From: Roseovarius sp. 217
GTDB taxonomy: Bacteria > Pseudomonadota > Alphaproteobacteria > Rhodobacterales > Rhodobacteraceae
Assembly: GCF_000152845.1 (NCBI RefSeq)
Contig: NZ_CH902584.1
Coordinates: forward strand, 2,099,815 to 2,163,814
Reading direction: 5' to 3'
DNA length: 64,000 bases
Part shown: one piece after another, positions 9,114-17,249 of the stretch
Layout of the letters: the number at the start of each line of letters is the position of its first letter
Numbering within the stretch: position 1 is the first letter of the stretch
Notes under the pieces: model-generated
What the model saw: the letters and a program-made list of their open reading frames with translations, nothing else
What the model was told of the DNA's origin: nothing
The model's database searches: none
Translations under genes and position numbers: made by a program

Positions 9114-10289
9114 ATGTTCGCCGTTTTACAAACGATCCGCAAGCCGTTCGCCCGCCCTCTCCTGGTTCTGGCCGCTCTCGTGCTGGCGGCTTGCCAACCG
9201 ATTTCGGTCGCCACACCCGGCGGCGGCACCGCGCCCTCCGGCTCTGTGCCCGTGGCGCTCCTCGTGCCACATGGCAGCGGTGACGCCCAAGAGGCGCAGT
9301 TGGCGCGCGATCTGGAAAACGCGGCGCGGCTCGCCGTCTCGGACCTCGCAGGCGTTCAGATCGACCTGCGCGTCTATGGCACGGCCGGTCAGGCTGGACA
9401 GGCGCAGCAGGCCGCCCTCAACGCCGCCGCAGATGGCGCGCGCATCATCATCGGGCCGCTGCATGCCGAATCGGCCAATGCCGTGGCGGTCGCCATGGCC
9501 CCGCGCAACATCAACGTGCTGGCCTTTTCCAACAACCCAACCATCGCGGGCGGCAATCTCTTCATCCTCGGTCAGACCTTCCAGAACACCGCCAACCGGC
9601 TCGCGAATTTCGCCACCCGTCAGGGGAAATCCCGCATCATGGCCGTCTATTCCGACAATCTCGCAGGGCAACTTGGCCGCGCCGCCATCGAACAGGCGGT
9701 GCGCGACAACGGGGCGACGTTGGCGGGTAGCGTCGGCTATGAGTTTTCCCAAACCGGCGTGATCGACGCCATCCCCAAGATCAAGACCGCCGCCGAAACC
9801 AATTCCGCCGACGCCATTTTCCTCACCGCCAACTCTGCCGGTGCCCTGCCGCTCTTTACCCAGATGCTGCCGGAGAACGGGCTTGGTCCCGACCGGGTGC
9901 AGTATATCGGCCTGTCGCGCTGGGATACCCCGCCGCAGACGCTCGATCTGCCGGGCGTGCAGGGCGGCTGGTTCGCCCTGCCGGACCCGGCCCGCGCCAA
10001 CCAGTTCACCGGACGCTTCAGCGCCGCTTATGGCAACACGCCGCATCCCATCGCCAGCCTCGCCTATGACGGCATCGCCGCCGTGGGGGCGTTGGTGAAA
10101 TCCGGCAGCCGCGAGGCGCTGGGTCGCAATGCGCTGACCCAATCGGCCGGGTTTCAGGGTGTCAGTGGCGTCTTTCGCCTGCGTCCCGATGGCAGCAATG
10201 AACGCGGCCTTGCCGTCGCCACCATCAGCGACAAGCGTGTGACCATCCTGTCGCCCGCCCCCCAGAGCTTTGGCGGGGCCGGATTTTGA
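9114..10289 (+). CDS. LppC-family lipoprotein, penicillin-binding protein activator
   Basis: LppC/LpoA-type lipoproteins resemble periplasmic binding proteins and stimulate peptidoglycan synthases. The protein (391 aa) begins with a lipoprotein signal ending LAAC, placing the lipidated cysteine at residue 27. Two Rossmann-like lobes typical of the leucine-binding fold follow. A GGGAGTG ribosome site precedes the ATG. The length is that of the short alphaproteobacterial form, which lacks the N-terminal TPR domain of E. coli LpoA. Divergent from rsmI, as in many proteobacteria. Confidence 0.88.
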   Translation: MFAVLQTIRKPFARPLLVLAALVLAACQPISVATPGGGTAPSGSVPVALLVPHGSGDAQEAQLARDLENAARLAVSDLAGVQIDLRVYGTAGQAGQAQQAALNAAADGARIIIGPLHAESANAVAVAMAPRNINVLAFSNNPTIAGGNLFILGQTFQNTANRLANFATRQGKSRIMAVYSDNLAGQLGRAAIEQAVRDNGATLAGSVGYEFSQTGVIDAIPKIKTAAETNSADAIFLTANSAGALPLFTQMLPENGLGPDRVQYIGLSRWDTPPQTLDLPGVQGGWFALPDPARANQFTGRFSAAYGNTPHPIASLAYDGIAAVGALVKSGSREALGRNALTQSAGFQGVSGVFRLRPDGSNERGLAVATISDKRVTILSPAPQSFGGAGF

Positions 10290-10335
10290 ACCACGCCTTT
10301 CTCTCGGCCTCTGAAACGGGTGCGAAACGCATAGC

Positions 10336-13101
10336 ATGAGGCAGGCCATATCAGCGCGGGACGATCTGATCTGTCCGGCCGAGACGATTTTCGACATCCC
10401 CGCCGTCGCGGCGGAGATTGACCGCGCGGTGGCTGCGGCGGGCGGCGATATGGTCGCGCTGCGCCGTGCCGTCGTCACCTGCCTTGCGGCGCAAATCAAA
10501 CAGGGCCGCGACGCCATTGCCACAGGGCTTGCGGCGCATCCCTTCGAGGCCCGCCCGACGACCCGCGCCTATTGCTGGCTCACCGATTGCGTGATCCTGA
10601 CCACGCTCGACATCGCCACCCGCATCATGCACCCACTGCCCAACCCGACCGAGGCCGAGCGTATCGCCGTCTTTGCCGTGGGCGGCTATGGGCGTGGTGA
10701 AATGGCACCACATTCCGATGTCGATCTGCTCTTTCTCACGCCCTACAAAATCACCCCCTGGGCCGAGAGTGTCATCGAATCGATGCTCTACATGCTCTGG
10801 GATTTGCGCCTCAAGGTGGGCCATGCCAGCCGCACCATCCGCGACTGCCTGCGCTTGGGCGGGGATGATTACACCATCCGCACGGCGCTCTTGGAAAACC
10901 GCTTTCTGGCGGGCGAGGCGCCGCTGGCCGAGAAACTCAACCAACGCCTCTGGGACGATCTCTTCAAGGGCACCGAGCGCGCCTTTACCGAGGCCAAGCT
11001 GGAAGAACGCGACGCCCGCCATGAAAAGCAGGGCGAGCGCTATATGGTCGAGCCCAATGTCAAAGAGGGCAAGGGCGGATTGCGCGACCTGCAATCGCTG
11101 TTCTGGATCGCCAAATACCTGCACCGCGTCCGCGACGTCAGTGACCTTGTGGCGCTGGGCATGTTCACCCCCGAGGAATTCTCGACCTTCGCCAAGGCCG
11201 AGAATTTCCTCTGGGCGGTGCGCTGCCATCTGCACCTGATCATCGGGCGGCCCAATGACCAGTTGACCTTTGACATGCAGGTCGAGGTGGCGCAGCGCAT
11301 GGGCTATGCCGACACCGCCGCCCGGCGCGGGGTCGAAATCTTCATGCAGGAGTATTTCCGCCATGCCACCTCGGTGGGCGACCTGACGCGCATCTTCCTG
11401 ACCAAACTTGAGGCGACACAAGTCAAATCCCAACCGCTGTTGCAACGGCTTCTGCGCCGCCGCAAGACGCTGAAACAAGGCTATGTTGAGGTGCATGGGC
11501 GTCTTGGCATAGCTGATCCCAAAACCTTTCTAGCGGACCCGCTCAATCTTTTGCGGCTGTTTGAAGAGGGGCTGCGCACCGGCCTTTTGATCCACCCTGA
11601 CGCGATGCTCTTGGTCTCCGCCAATATCCGGCTGATCGACGAGCGCATGCGCAACGACCCCGCCGCGCAAAAACTGTTTCTCGACCTGCTGCTGAAACAC
11701 GGCAACCCCGAACGCGCCCTCAGACGCATGAATGAACTGGGCGTGCTCTCTGCCTTTATCCCGGAATTCGAACCCATCGTGGCGATGATGCAATTCAACA
11801 TGTATCACCACTACACGGTGGATGAACACATCATCCAATGTATCTCGCATCTGGCTCAAATCGAACGCCGCGAGTTGATCGAGGAACTCCCGGTGTCTTC
11901 CTCCATCCTCAAGGAGGGGATCAACCGCCGCGTGCTTTACGTGGCGCTCCTCCTGCATGACATCGGCAAAGGGCGCGAAGAGGACCACGCCATCCTGGGC
12001 GCGCGCATCGCCCGCCGCGTCGGGCCCCGTCTGGGATTGAAGCCGCGCGAGGTGGACACCGTTGAATGGCTGGTGCGCTATCACCTCCTGATGTCCGACA
12101 TGGCCCAGAAACGCGACATCGCCGATCCGCGCACCGTGCGCGATTTTGCCAAGGCAGTGCAGACCCGCGAGCGGCTTGACCTGCTGCTCTTGCTCACCGT
12201 CTGTGACATTCGCGGCGTCGGCCCCGGCACTTGGAACAATTGGAAGGCCTCGCTCCTGCGCGCCCTCTACCGTCAGACCCGCCGCGCCATGGAAGGCGGG
12301 CTTGAGGATCTCAACCGCGAACAGCGCGGCTCGGACGCCAAGCGCAATCTGCGCGAGGCGCTGCCCGGTTGGGACGCCAAGGATCTCAAACACGAGACCT
12401 CGCGCCACTATCCGCCCTATTGGCAGGGGCTGCATGTCACCGCGCATGTGGTCTTTGCCCGCCTCCTGCACAACCTGACCGAGGACGAGATTGCCATTGA
12501 TCTGGCAATTGACGAGGACCGCGACGCCACCCGCGCCTGTTTCGCGCTGGCCGATCATCCGGGCATCTTCTCACGGCTGGCCGGGGCCCTGGCCCTCGTT
12601 GGGGCCAATGTGGTGGACGCGCGCACCTATACCTCCAAGGACGGCTTTGCCACGGCTGTGTTCTGGATACAGGATGCCGATGGCCACCCGTTCGAATCCG
12701 ACCGCCTGCCGCGCCTGCGCAACATGATCCAAAAGACATTGAAGGGCGAGGTGGTCCCCCGCGAGGCCATCAAATCCCGCGACAAGCTCAAGAAGCGCGA
12801 GCGCGCCTTTCGCGTGCCCACCCATATCACCTTCGATAATGACGGGTCCGAAATCTACACCATCATCGAGGTCGATACACGCGACCGTCCCGGCCTGCTC
12901 TATGACCTCACCCGCACGCTCGCGGCCAACAACGTCTATATCGCCTCCGCCGTGATCGCGACCTTTGGCGAACAGGTGGTCGATACCTTCTATGTCAAGG
13001 ATATGTTCGGGCTGAAATTCCACTCCGAGAGCAAACGCGCCGCCCTGGAACGCAAACTCCGCGCGGCCATCGCCGAAGGCGTGGAGCGCGCCACCACCTG
13101 A
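10336..13101 (+). CDS. glnD: [Protein-PII] uridylyltransferase/uridylyl-removing enzyme GlnD
   Basis: GlnD senses glutamine and adds or removes UMP on PII proteins, controlling nitrogen assimilation. The protein (921 aa) has the nucleotidyltransferase motif GGYGRGE at 116-122 with HSDVD at 126-130, and a GlnD-type helical linker. The HD domain has His541-Asp542 in LHDIGKG. Two C-terminal ACT domains lie at about 728-790 and 840-892. All catalytic motifs are intact. The ribosome site ahead of the ATG at 10336 is weak. No nitrogen genes are adjacent. Confidence 0.96.
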   Translation: MRQAISARDDLICPAETIFDIPAVAAEIDRAVAAAGGDMVALRRAVVTCLAAQIKQGRDAIATGLAAHPFEARPTTRAYCWLTDCVILTTLDIATRIMHPLPNPTEAERIAVFAVGGYGRGEMAPHSDVDLLFLTPYKITPWAESVIESMLYMLWDLRLKVGHASRTIRDCLRLGGDDYTIRTALLENRFLAGEAPLAEKLNQRLWDDLFKGTERAFTEAKLEERDARHEKQGERYMVEPNVKEGKGGLRDLQSLFWIAKYLHRVRDVSDLVALGMFTPEEFSTFAKAENFLWAVRCHLHLIIGRPNDQLTFDMQVEVAQRMGYADTAARRGVEIFMQEYFRHATSVGDLTRIFLTKLEATQVKSQPLLQRLLRRRKTLKQGYVEVHGRLGIADPKTFLADPLNLLRLFEEGLRTGLLIHPDAMLLVSANIRLIDERMRNDPAAQKLFLDLLLKHGNPERALRRMNELGVLSAFIPEFEPIVAMMQFNMYHHYTVDEHIIQCISHLAQIERRELIEELPVSSSILKEGINRRVLYVALLLHDIGKGREEDHAILGARIARRVGPRLGLKPREVDTVEWLVRYHLLMSDMAQKRDIADPRTVRDFAKAVQTRERLDLLLLLTVCDIRGVGPGTWNNWKASLLRALYRQTRRAMEGGLEDLNREQRGSDAKRNLREALPGWDAKDLKHETSRHYPPYWQGLHVTAHVVFARLLHNLTEDEIAIDLAIDEDRDATRACFALADHPGIFSRLAGALALVGANVVDARTYTSKDGFATAVFWIQDADGHPFESDRLPRLRNMIQKTLKGEVVPREAIKSRDKLKKRERAFRVPTHITFDNDGSEIYTIIEVDTRDRPGLLYDLTRTLAANNVYIASAVIATFGEQVVDTFYVKDMFGLKFHSESKRAALERKLRAAIAEGVERATT

Positions 13102-13154
13102 CCGGGGCGGGGACGGGGGCAACGAAAGGGCAAATGTCATGCCGCGCCCAAAAA

Positions 13155-13174
13155 CGCGCGGCGTTTGCCGCGCG
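13155..13174. other. Perfect GC-rich hairpin after glnD
   Basis: CGCGCGGC-GTTT-GCCGCGCG forms an 8-bp perfect stem with a 4-base loop. A five-A run precedes it on the + strand, so it looks like an intrinsic terminator only for leftward transcription, although both flanking genes run rightward. The rest of the 13102-13448 gap has no supported gene. Confidence 0.5.
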
Positions 13175-13345
13175 GGGACTCGCCTCTTGCGCCACGCAAG
13201 TCCTTCGGCCTGATACGGCCCGACGCCGACGTACGTTTTCACCGCACAACCGTACGGCGCGGTTATGCGCCTTGTAGCTCGCGTTAAGCGGTGCTTGCGC
13301 CTGAACGAGGCGACAATCCCTAAAAACCTGCTCTGATCGGTGAAT

Positions 13346-13390
13346 TTGATCATAAATTACTTGATCAAAATGACGTTTACACGCAAACGT
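13346..13390. promoter_or_regulatory. Repeat cluster upstream of the haloperoxidase gene
   Basis: Two direct copies of TTGATCA occur at 13346-13352 and 13361-13367, 15 bases apart. An inverted repeat ACGTTT-N6-AAACGT follows at 13373-13390. The cluster ends about 58 bases before the ATG at 13449, where a repressor or activator could act. It does not match the FNR consensus TTGAT-N4-ATCAA. Function is inferred from position only. Confidence 0.4.
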
Positions 13391-13448
13391 GACGCTACGT
13401 GACGTCGTGTGAAAACCGGCGAAACGCATATATAAATAGGACAAATTC

Positions 13449-15800
13449 ATGGAAAACATTGAACAATCTGTCGTTGCCCAGTGGAACGAGCTTCAACTTC
13501 AAGTCATCCGCGAGGGTGGCCCGGCCCCCACACCGACAACCTATCAACTCCATATCGTCAGCGCTGCCGTCTATGACGCCTATGCCGCCCTGTCCCCAAG
13601 CGCCTCCGGTCATTACTCCGAGATCGCGACATCGCTCGCAAATACCGAAGAAAACAAGGCCGAAGCGGTCAGTTTCGCAGCCTACACCGCGCTCGTCGCG
13701 CTCTATCCTGAGCGGACCGCCGATTTCGACGCGCTGATGCAAGACCTGGGTTACGATCCCGCTACCGCATCGACCGATCCCGAAACCCCCGCAGGTCTCG
13801 GCACCCTAGCCGCCCAAAACGTCTTCACCGCCCGCGAAACCGACGGCTCCAACGCAGAAAACGGGTTTGCCGACACAACGGGCTTTGTTCCGGTGAACGA
13901 GGCCGACCCGACCTCCGACCGCGCGCCCGGTGGTGAGAATTTCGATCCCAACCTGTGGCAGCCACTGCGCGAGGCAAATGGCACGCTGACGGATGTGAAC
14001 GGCATTCCGATCTTTGACAATGACGACCCCAGCACCTTTAAGGATCAGGTGGCCCTGACCCCGCATTGGGGCGGCGTCGAGGGTTTTGCCCTGACCTCAG
14101 GCGACCAGTTCCGCCCGGCTCCTCCGCCACTCTTGGGCGATTTTTCCGAGTATACAGATGGGCTTGGCAATGTGACGACAGGCGATCAGGCCTACCGGGA
14201 CCAGATCGCTCAAGTGCTTGAGATTTCCGCCAACCTCACCGATGAACAAAAGGTGATTGCCGAATATTGGGCCAATGGTCCGCGTGGCGAGACCCCTCCG
14301 GGGCATTGGTTCCAGATCGCCCAGGATCTCGCCCTGCGCGAAGGTCATGGGATCGACCAGGATGCCGAGATGTTCTTTGCCCTGAGCACGGCCATCCTCG
14401 ATGCCGGGATCGCAACTTGGGAAGCGAAATACACCTATACCTACATCCGCCCCTACTCGGCCATTCGCGATCTCTTCTTCGATCAAGAGATTCAGGCCTG
14501 GGGTGGCCCGAATCAGGGCACGCAGACGATCCTTGGACAGAACTGGCTACCGTATCAGAATGTGACGGCACCTACGCCGCCCTTCCCGGAATTCGTCTCG
14601 GGTCACTCGACCTTTTCGATGGCCGCCGCGCGTACCCTTTCCGCTTATCTCGGCAGTGACACCTATTACGACGGAACCAGCCTCAGCAATTACGATCTTG
14701 ATGGGGTCGAAGGTGTTGATGTGATTGGTGAATTTGTCACAAGCGATCTCGCCTTCGAGGATTTTGTTGCAGGCGGCGACCCGGTTGTGCTGCGGTGGGA
14801 AACCCTCACCGAAGCGGCCCAAGAAGCAGGCATGTCGCGTATTTTTGGCGGCATCCACATTCAGGATGGCAACCTGCGTGGCCTTGAGGTCGGTGAAAAC
14901 GTCGCCGCCAACGCCGAAGTCCGGTGGAGCGCGCTTTTCAGCAACGGCGGGTCGGATTTCACTACCCTCTCCGATGACGGAGCCCTTGCCCTTGAGGGCG
15001 CTGGCAATGACAGCGTCGTCGGCGGTGCTGGTGACGACACGATCGAAGGCGGTGCTGGCGATGACGTGCTGGCTGCCAGCGATGGCAATGACAGCGTTCT
15101 CGGTGGGGATGGCAATGACCGGATCGGTGGCGGTCTGGGCAATGACACGATCGACGGTGGCACCGGCGATGACGTGATCGGCGCGGGCCAAGGCGATGAC
15201 ATCGCCGCAGGCGGTGACGGCAATGACGTGGTCAGCGGTGGTGCCGGCAGCGACACGCTGGGCGGTGGCGCTGACAATGACTCGATCTCTGGCAGCTTTG
15301 GCAACGACAGCATCGACGGTGGCGATGGCGACGACCTCATCGGCGGCGGCACCGGACAGGACACGATCCTGGGCGGTGCTGGCAATGATCAGGTCGGTGC
15401 CGGAGAAGGCGATGACGATCTCTTTGGCGGTGACGGCGACGATTTCCTCGCTGGTGGCGGGCGTGACGATCTCATCGACGGTGGTGCCGGAAACGACACG
15501 ATCAATGGCGGCGCAGGCAATGACGTGATGACCGGCGGTGACGGTGTGGAACTCTTTGTGTTTAACGAGTTCGTCGCGGGCGATGTCGATGTCATCACCG
15601 ATTTCGAAGTAGGCGTCGACAGCGTCCTGATTCGCGTCAACGATCTCGACAACGGCGGCAACGGGCTTCAGGGCTTCTTTGATGCTCTCGGCATCGTTGA
15701 CACGTTCGCGGGTGCCCAGTTCAACGTCAATGGCAACGACGTGCTGCTCGAGTCCGTGCTCGCGGCGGATCTCACGATCGACAGCTTTAGCTTCCTCTGA
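13449..15800 (+). CDS. Vanadium-dependent haloperoxidase-like protein with RTX calcium-binding tail
   Basis: The 783-aa protein joins a PAP2/vanadium-haloperoxidase domain (about 1-505) to RTX nonapeptide repeats (about 518-697) and a short C-terminal domain. The vanadate-site signature is complete: K327-X6-R334-P335, then S384-G385-H386, then S463-R464-X5-H470. No N-terminal signal peptide is seen. With the RTX repeats and acidic C-terminus this suggests type I secretion, but no type I exporter genes are in the window. The likely role is extracellular halide oxidation with H2O2; a phosphatase activity is the alternative for this fold. AGGA precedes the ATG. The gene is monocistronic, with a terminator at 15870. 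Confidence 0.87.
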   Translation: MENIEQSVVAQWNELQLQVIREGGPAPTPTTYQLHIVSAAVYDAYAALSPSASGHYSEIATSLANTEENKAEAVSFAAYTALVALYPERTADFDALMQDLGYDPATASTDPETPAGLGTLAAQNVFTARETDGSNAENGFADTTGFVPVNEADPTSDRAPGGENFDPNLWQPLREANGTLTDVNGIPIFDNDDPSTFKDQVALTPHWGGVEGFALTSGDQFRPAPPPLLGDFSEYTDGLGNVTTGDQAYRDQIAQVLEISANLTDEQKVIAEYWANGPRGETPPGHWFQIAQDLALREGHGIDQDAEMFFALSTAILDAGIATWEAKYTYTYIRPYSAIRDLFFDQEIQAWGGPNQGTQTILGQNWLPYQNVTAPTPPFPEFVSGHSTFSMAAARTLSAYLGSDTYYDGTSLSNYDLDGVEGVDVIGEFVTSDLAFEDFVAGGDPVVLRWETLTEAAQEAGMSRIFGGIHIQDGNLRGLEVGENVAANAEVRWSALFSNGGSDFTTLSDDGALALEGAGNDSVVGGAGDDTIEGGAGDDVLAASDGNDSVLGGDGNDRIGGGLGNDTIDGGTGDDVIGAGQGDDIAAGGDGNDVVSGGAGSDTLGGGADNDSISGSFGNDSIDGGDGDDLIGGGTGQDTILGGAGNDQVGAGEGDDDLFGGDGDDFLAGGGRDDLIDGGAGNDTINGGAGNDVMTGGDGVELFVFNEFVAGDVDVITDFEVGVDSVLIRVNDLDNGGNGLQGFFDALGIVDTFAGAQFNVNGNDVLLESVLAADLTIDSFSFL
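15000..15545 (+). repeat. RTX-coding imperfect tandem repeats (27-nt period)
   Basis: The DNA repeats with a 9-codon period encoding GGxGxDxUx nonapeptides such as GGAGDDTIE and GGTGDDVIG, within the haloperoxidase-like gene. About 20 copies are present, interrupted by degenerate units such as the one containing AASDGND. These units bind calcium in the folded RTX protein. They have no spacers and are not a CRISPR array. Confidence 0.88.
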
Positions 15801-15869
15801 TCATGGGCGTGGGGCGGCGCAGGCGGCCCCCCTCTGACCCAGCGAAACGCGGATCACAGCAGACAAACC

Positions 15870-15892
15870 AAAGGCCCCGAAAGGGGCCTTTT
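15870..15892 (+). terminator. Intrinsic terminator of the haloperoxidase gene
   Basis: AAAGGCCCC-GAAA-GGGGCCTTT plus one more T gives a 9-bp stem with a GNRA-like loop. It lies 70 bases after the stop codon and could work in both directions, also ending transcription of the leftward tRNA gene. Confidence 0.85.
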
Positions 15893-15921
15893 GCATGCGG
15901 CTATCGTCTTAGCGAAGTCAC

Positions 15922-15998
15922 TGGTCGGGCTGAGAGGATTCGAACCTCCGACCCCCTGCTCCCGAAGCAGGTGCGCTACCAGGCTGCGCTACAGCCCG
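15922..15998 (-). tRNA. tRNA-Pro, anticodon CGG
   Basis: The minus strand folds as a full cloverleaf of 77 nt with acceptor stem CGGGCTG/CAGCCCG, an encoded 3' CCA, T-arm GGAGGTTCGAATCCTC and anticodon loop TTCGGGA. The anticodon CGG reads CCG proline codons, which are common in this GC-rich genome. Confidence 0.95.
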
Positions 15999-16090
15999 AC
16001 CGTGAGACAGGCGATTATACCGCGAGGCGGTGCATTGCAAGGGGTTTCGCGGTCTTTCGCCCGGACCTGCCAACCGGTCCGAAGGTCGGA

Positions 16091-16120
16091 TTGACAGGGC
16101 GGGTGGGCAGGGCGTCTAAG
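16091..16120 (+). promoter_or_regulatory. Putative sigma-70 promoter of the GAF-Fis regulator
   Basis: TTGACA at 16091-16096 is followed after 18 bases by TCTAAG at 16115-16120. It lies 42 bases before the proposed start at 16162. The -35 match is perfect, the -10 is partial (4 of 6). Confidence 0.4.
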
Positions 16121-16161
16121 GTGTCCTGAAACCACAGTGTTGCAGGCTCCGGAGGCCCCAA

Positions 16162-17127
16162 ATCACCCATCGCCGCACCCATGTCGATAAGGTTCTCGCG
16201 GAATCGCAGTCTGGCTCCGCCCCGGCACGCTCGCGCATCGTCGCCTCATGGCGGCGCTCCATGCTCAAACATGGGCTGGACCCGGCAGAGCACCGCGCGC
16301 CTGAGCGGGTCGATGCCCGCAATCTTCTGGTTCGGCAGAGCGACCATGCGCAATTCCTTCAGGTGGCCGCCCCCAAACTCGACCAGCTCTTCGGTCTCGT
16401 CGGGCATTCCGGCTGCGCCGTGCTCTTGACCGATGCCGAAGGTGTCGTGCTCGATCAACGCTGCGCTCAGGGTGACGCCGCGATCTTTCAGGACTGGGGA
16501 CTCTGGCAAGGGGCCGATTGGTCCGAGGCGGCAGAGGGCACCAATGGGATCGGCACCTGCATCGCCGAGGATCGTCGCGTGATCATCCACCGCGATGAGC
16601 ATTTTCTCGCCCGCAACACCGCGATGAGCTGTATGGATGCGCCGATCTATGGCGCCGACGGGCGCATCATCGGTGCGCTCGATGTGTCCTCGGCCCGCGT
16701 CGATCAGACCGAGGCGTTCAACCGCCTGATTGCTGCGATGGTGGCCCAGACCGCCCGCCAGATCGAGGCCGACAATTTCCGCGCCGCCCATCCACGCGCC
16801 CGCATTCTCTACGCCGACCATGACGAGACCGAGGCGGCAATGCTGCTGGCGGTCGATGCCGATGACATCGTCGTAGGTGCCACGCGTGCCGCGCGCAAGG
16901 CGTTCAATCTGGGGGCCATCGGGCCGATCCGCCTCATTCCCGCCTCTGATATCTTTGGCCGCGACGACGGCCCCAGCGGCTTTGAACGCGCTGAACGGGC
17001 AGCGGTGATTCGCGCCCTTGCCCGGGCCTCTGGCAATGTGTCCGAGGCCGCCCGCGCCTTGGGTATCGGGCGCGCCACACTCTATCGCCGGATGAAACGG
17101 CTGGGGATCGGTGAAAATCTGCATTGA
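16162..17127 (+). CDS. GAF-domain, Fis-type HTH transcriptional regulator (AcoR-like without AAA+ domain)
   Basis: The protein resembles the sensor and DNA-binding parts of AcoR-type activators but has no central sigma-54 AAA+ domain, so it should regulate sigma-70 promoters. A GAF domain fills the middle, and the last ~45 residues form a Fis-type helix-turn-helix (NVSEAARALGIGRATLYRRM). The first in-frame ATG is 16261, but the typical N-terminal segment ARSRIVASWRRS lies upstream of it in the same open frame. No ATG, GTG or TTG exists there back to the stop; the best start is ATC at 16162, six bases after a perfect GGAGG. It lies directly upstream of an aldehyde dehydrogenase gene that it probably controls. 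Confidence 0.8.
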   Translation: MTHRRTHVDKVLAESQSGSAPARSRIVASWRRSMLKHGLDPAEHRAPERVDARNLLVRQSDHAQFLQVAAPKLDQLFGLVGHSGCAVLLTDAEGVVLDQRCAQGDAAIFQDWGLWQGADWSEAAEGTNGIGTCIAEDRRVIIHRDEHFLARNTAMSCMDAPIYGADGRIIGALDVSSARVDQTEAFNRLIAAMVAQTARQIEADNFRAAHPRARILYADHDETEAAMLLAVDADDIVVGATRAARKAFNLGAIGPIRLIPASDIFGRDDGPSGFERAERAAVIRALARASGNVSEAARALGIGRATLYRRMKRLGIGENLH

Positions 17128-17129
17128 TG

Positions 17130-17147
17130 TGTCTCAGTCCTGAGACA
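17130..17147. promoter_or_regulatory. Perfect palindromic operator between regulator and aldehyde dehydrogenase gene
   Basis: TGTCTCAG-TC-CTGAGACA is an exact 8-bp inverted repeat with a 2-base spacer. It begins 2 bases after the regulator stop codon and ends about 100 bases before the aldehyde dehydrogenase ATG. Its symmetry suits a dimeric Fis-type HTH protein such as the adjacent regulator. It has no U-tract, so it is unlikely to be a terminator. Confidence 0.65.
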
Positions 17148-17249
17148 GGTTGCCTCATGCACCGCGCGCCCCCCCGGTGACGGCACATGGGGCAGGGCGC
17201 ATTCTCTGGTTATTCCCGGCGGAGGACCGGGGGCAACGGAGGAACCCCA

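Noticed and set aside
13346..13368. FNR/Anr box upstream of the haloperoxidase gene
   Set aside because: The two TTGATCA copies do not fit TTGAT-N4-ATCAA spacing; the motif is a tight direct repeat.
15000..15545. Repetitive block as a possible CRISPR array
   Set aside because: The repeats are 27 bases, adjacent, in frame and encode RTX nonapeptides; there are no unique spacers or cas genes.
16181..16429. Rightward 82-codon frame starting with an ATG inside the regulator
   Set aside because: Its frame lacks the conserved regulator sequence, which continues in the other frame both upstream and downstream.
17187..17249. Longer start of the aldehyde dehydrogenase gene
   Set aside because: A clear ribosome site lies before the ATG at 17250 and the family begins near that point; the extra residues do not match.
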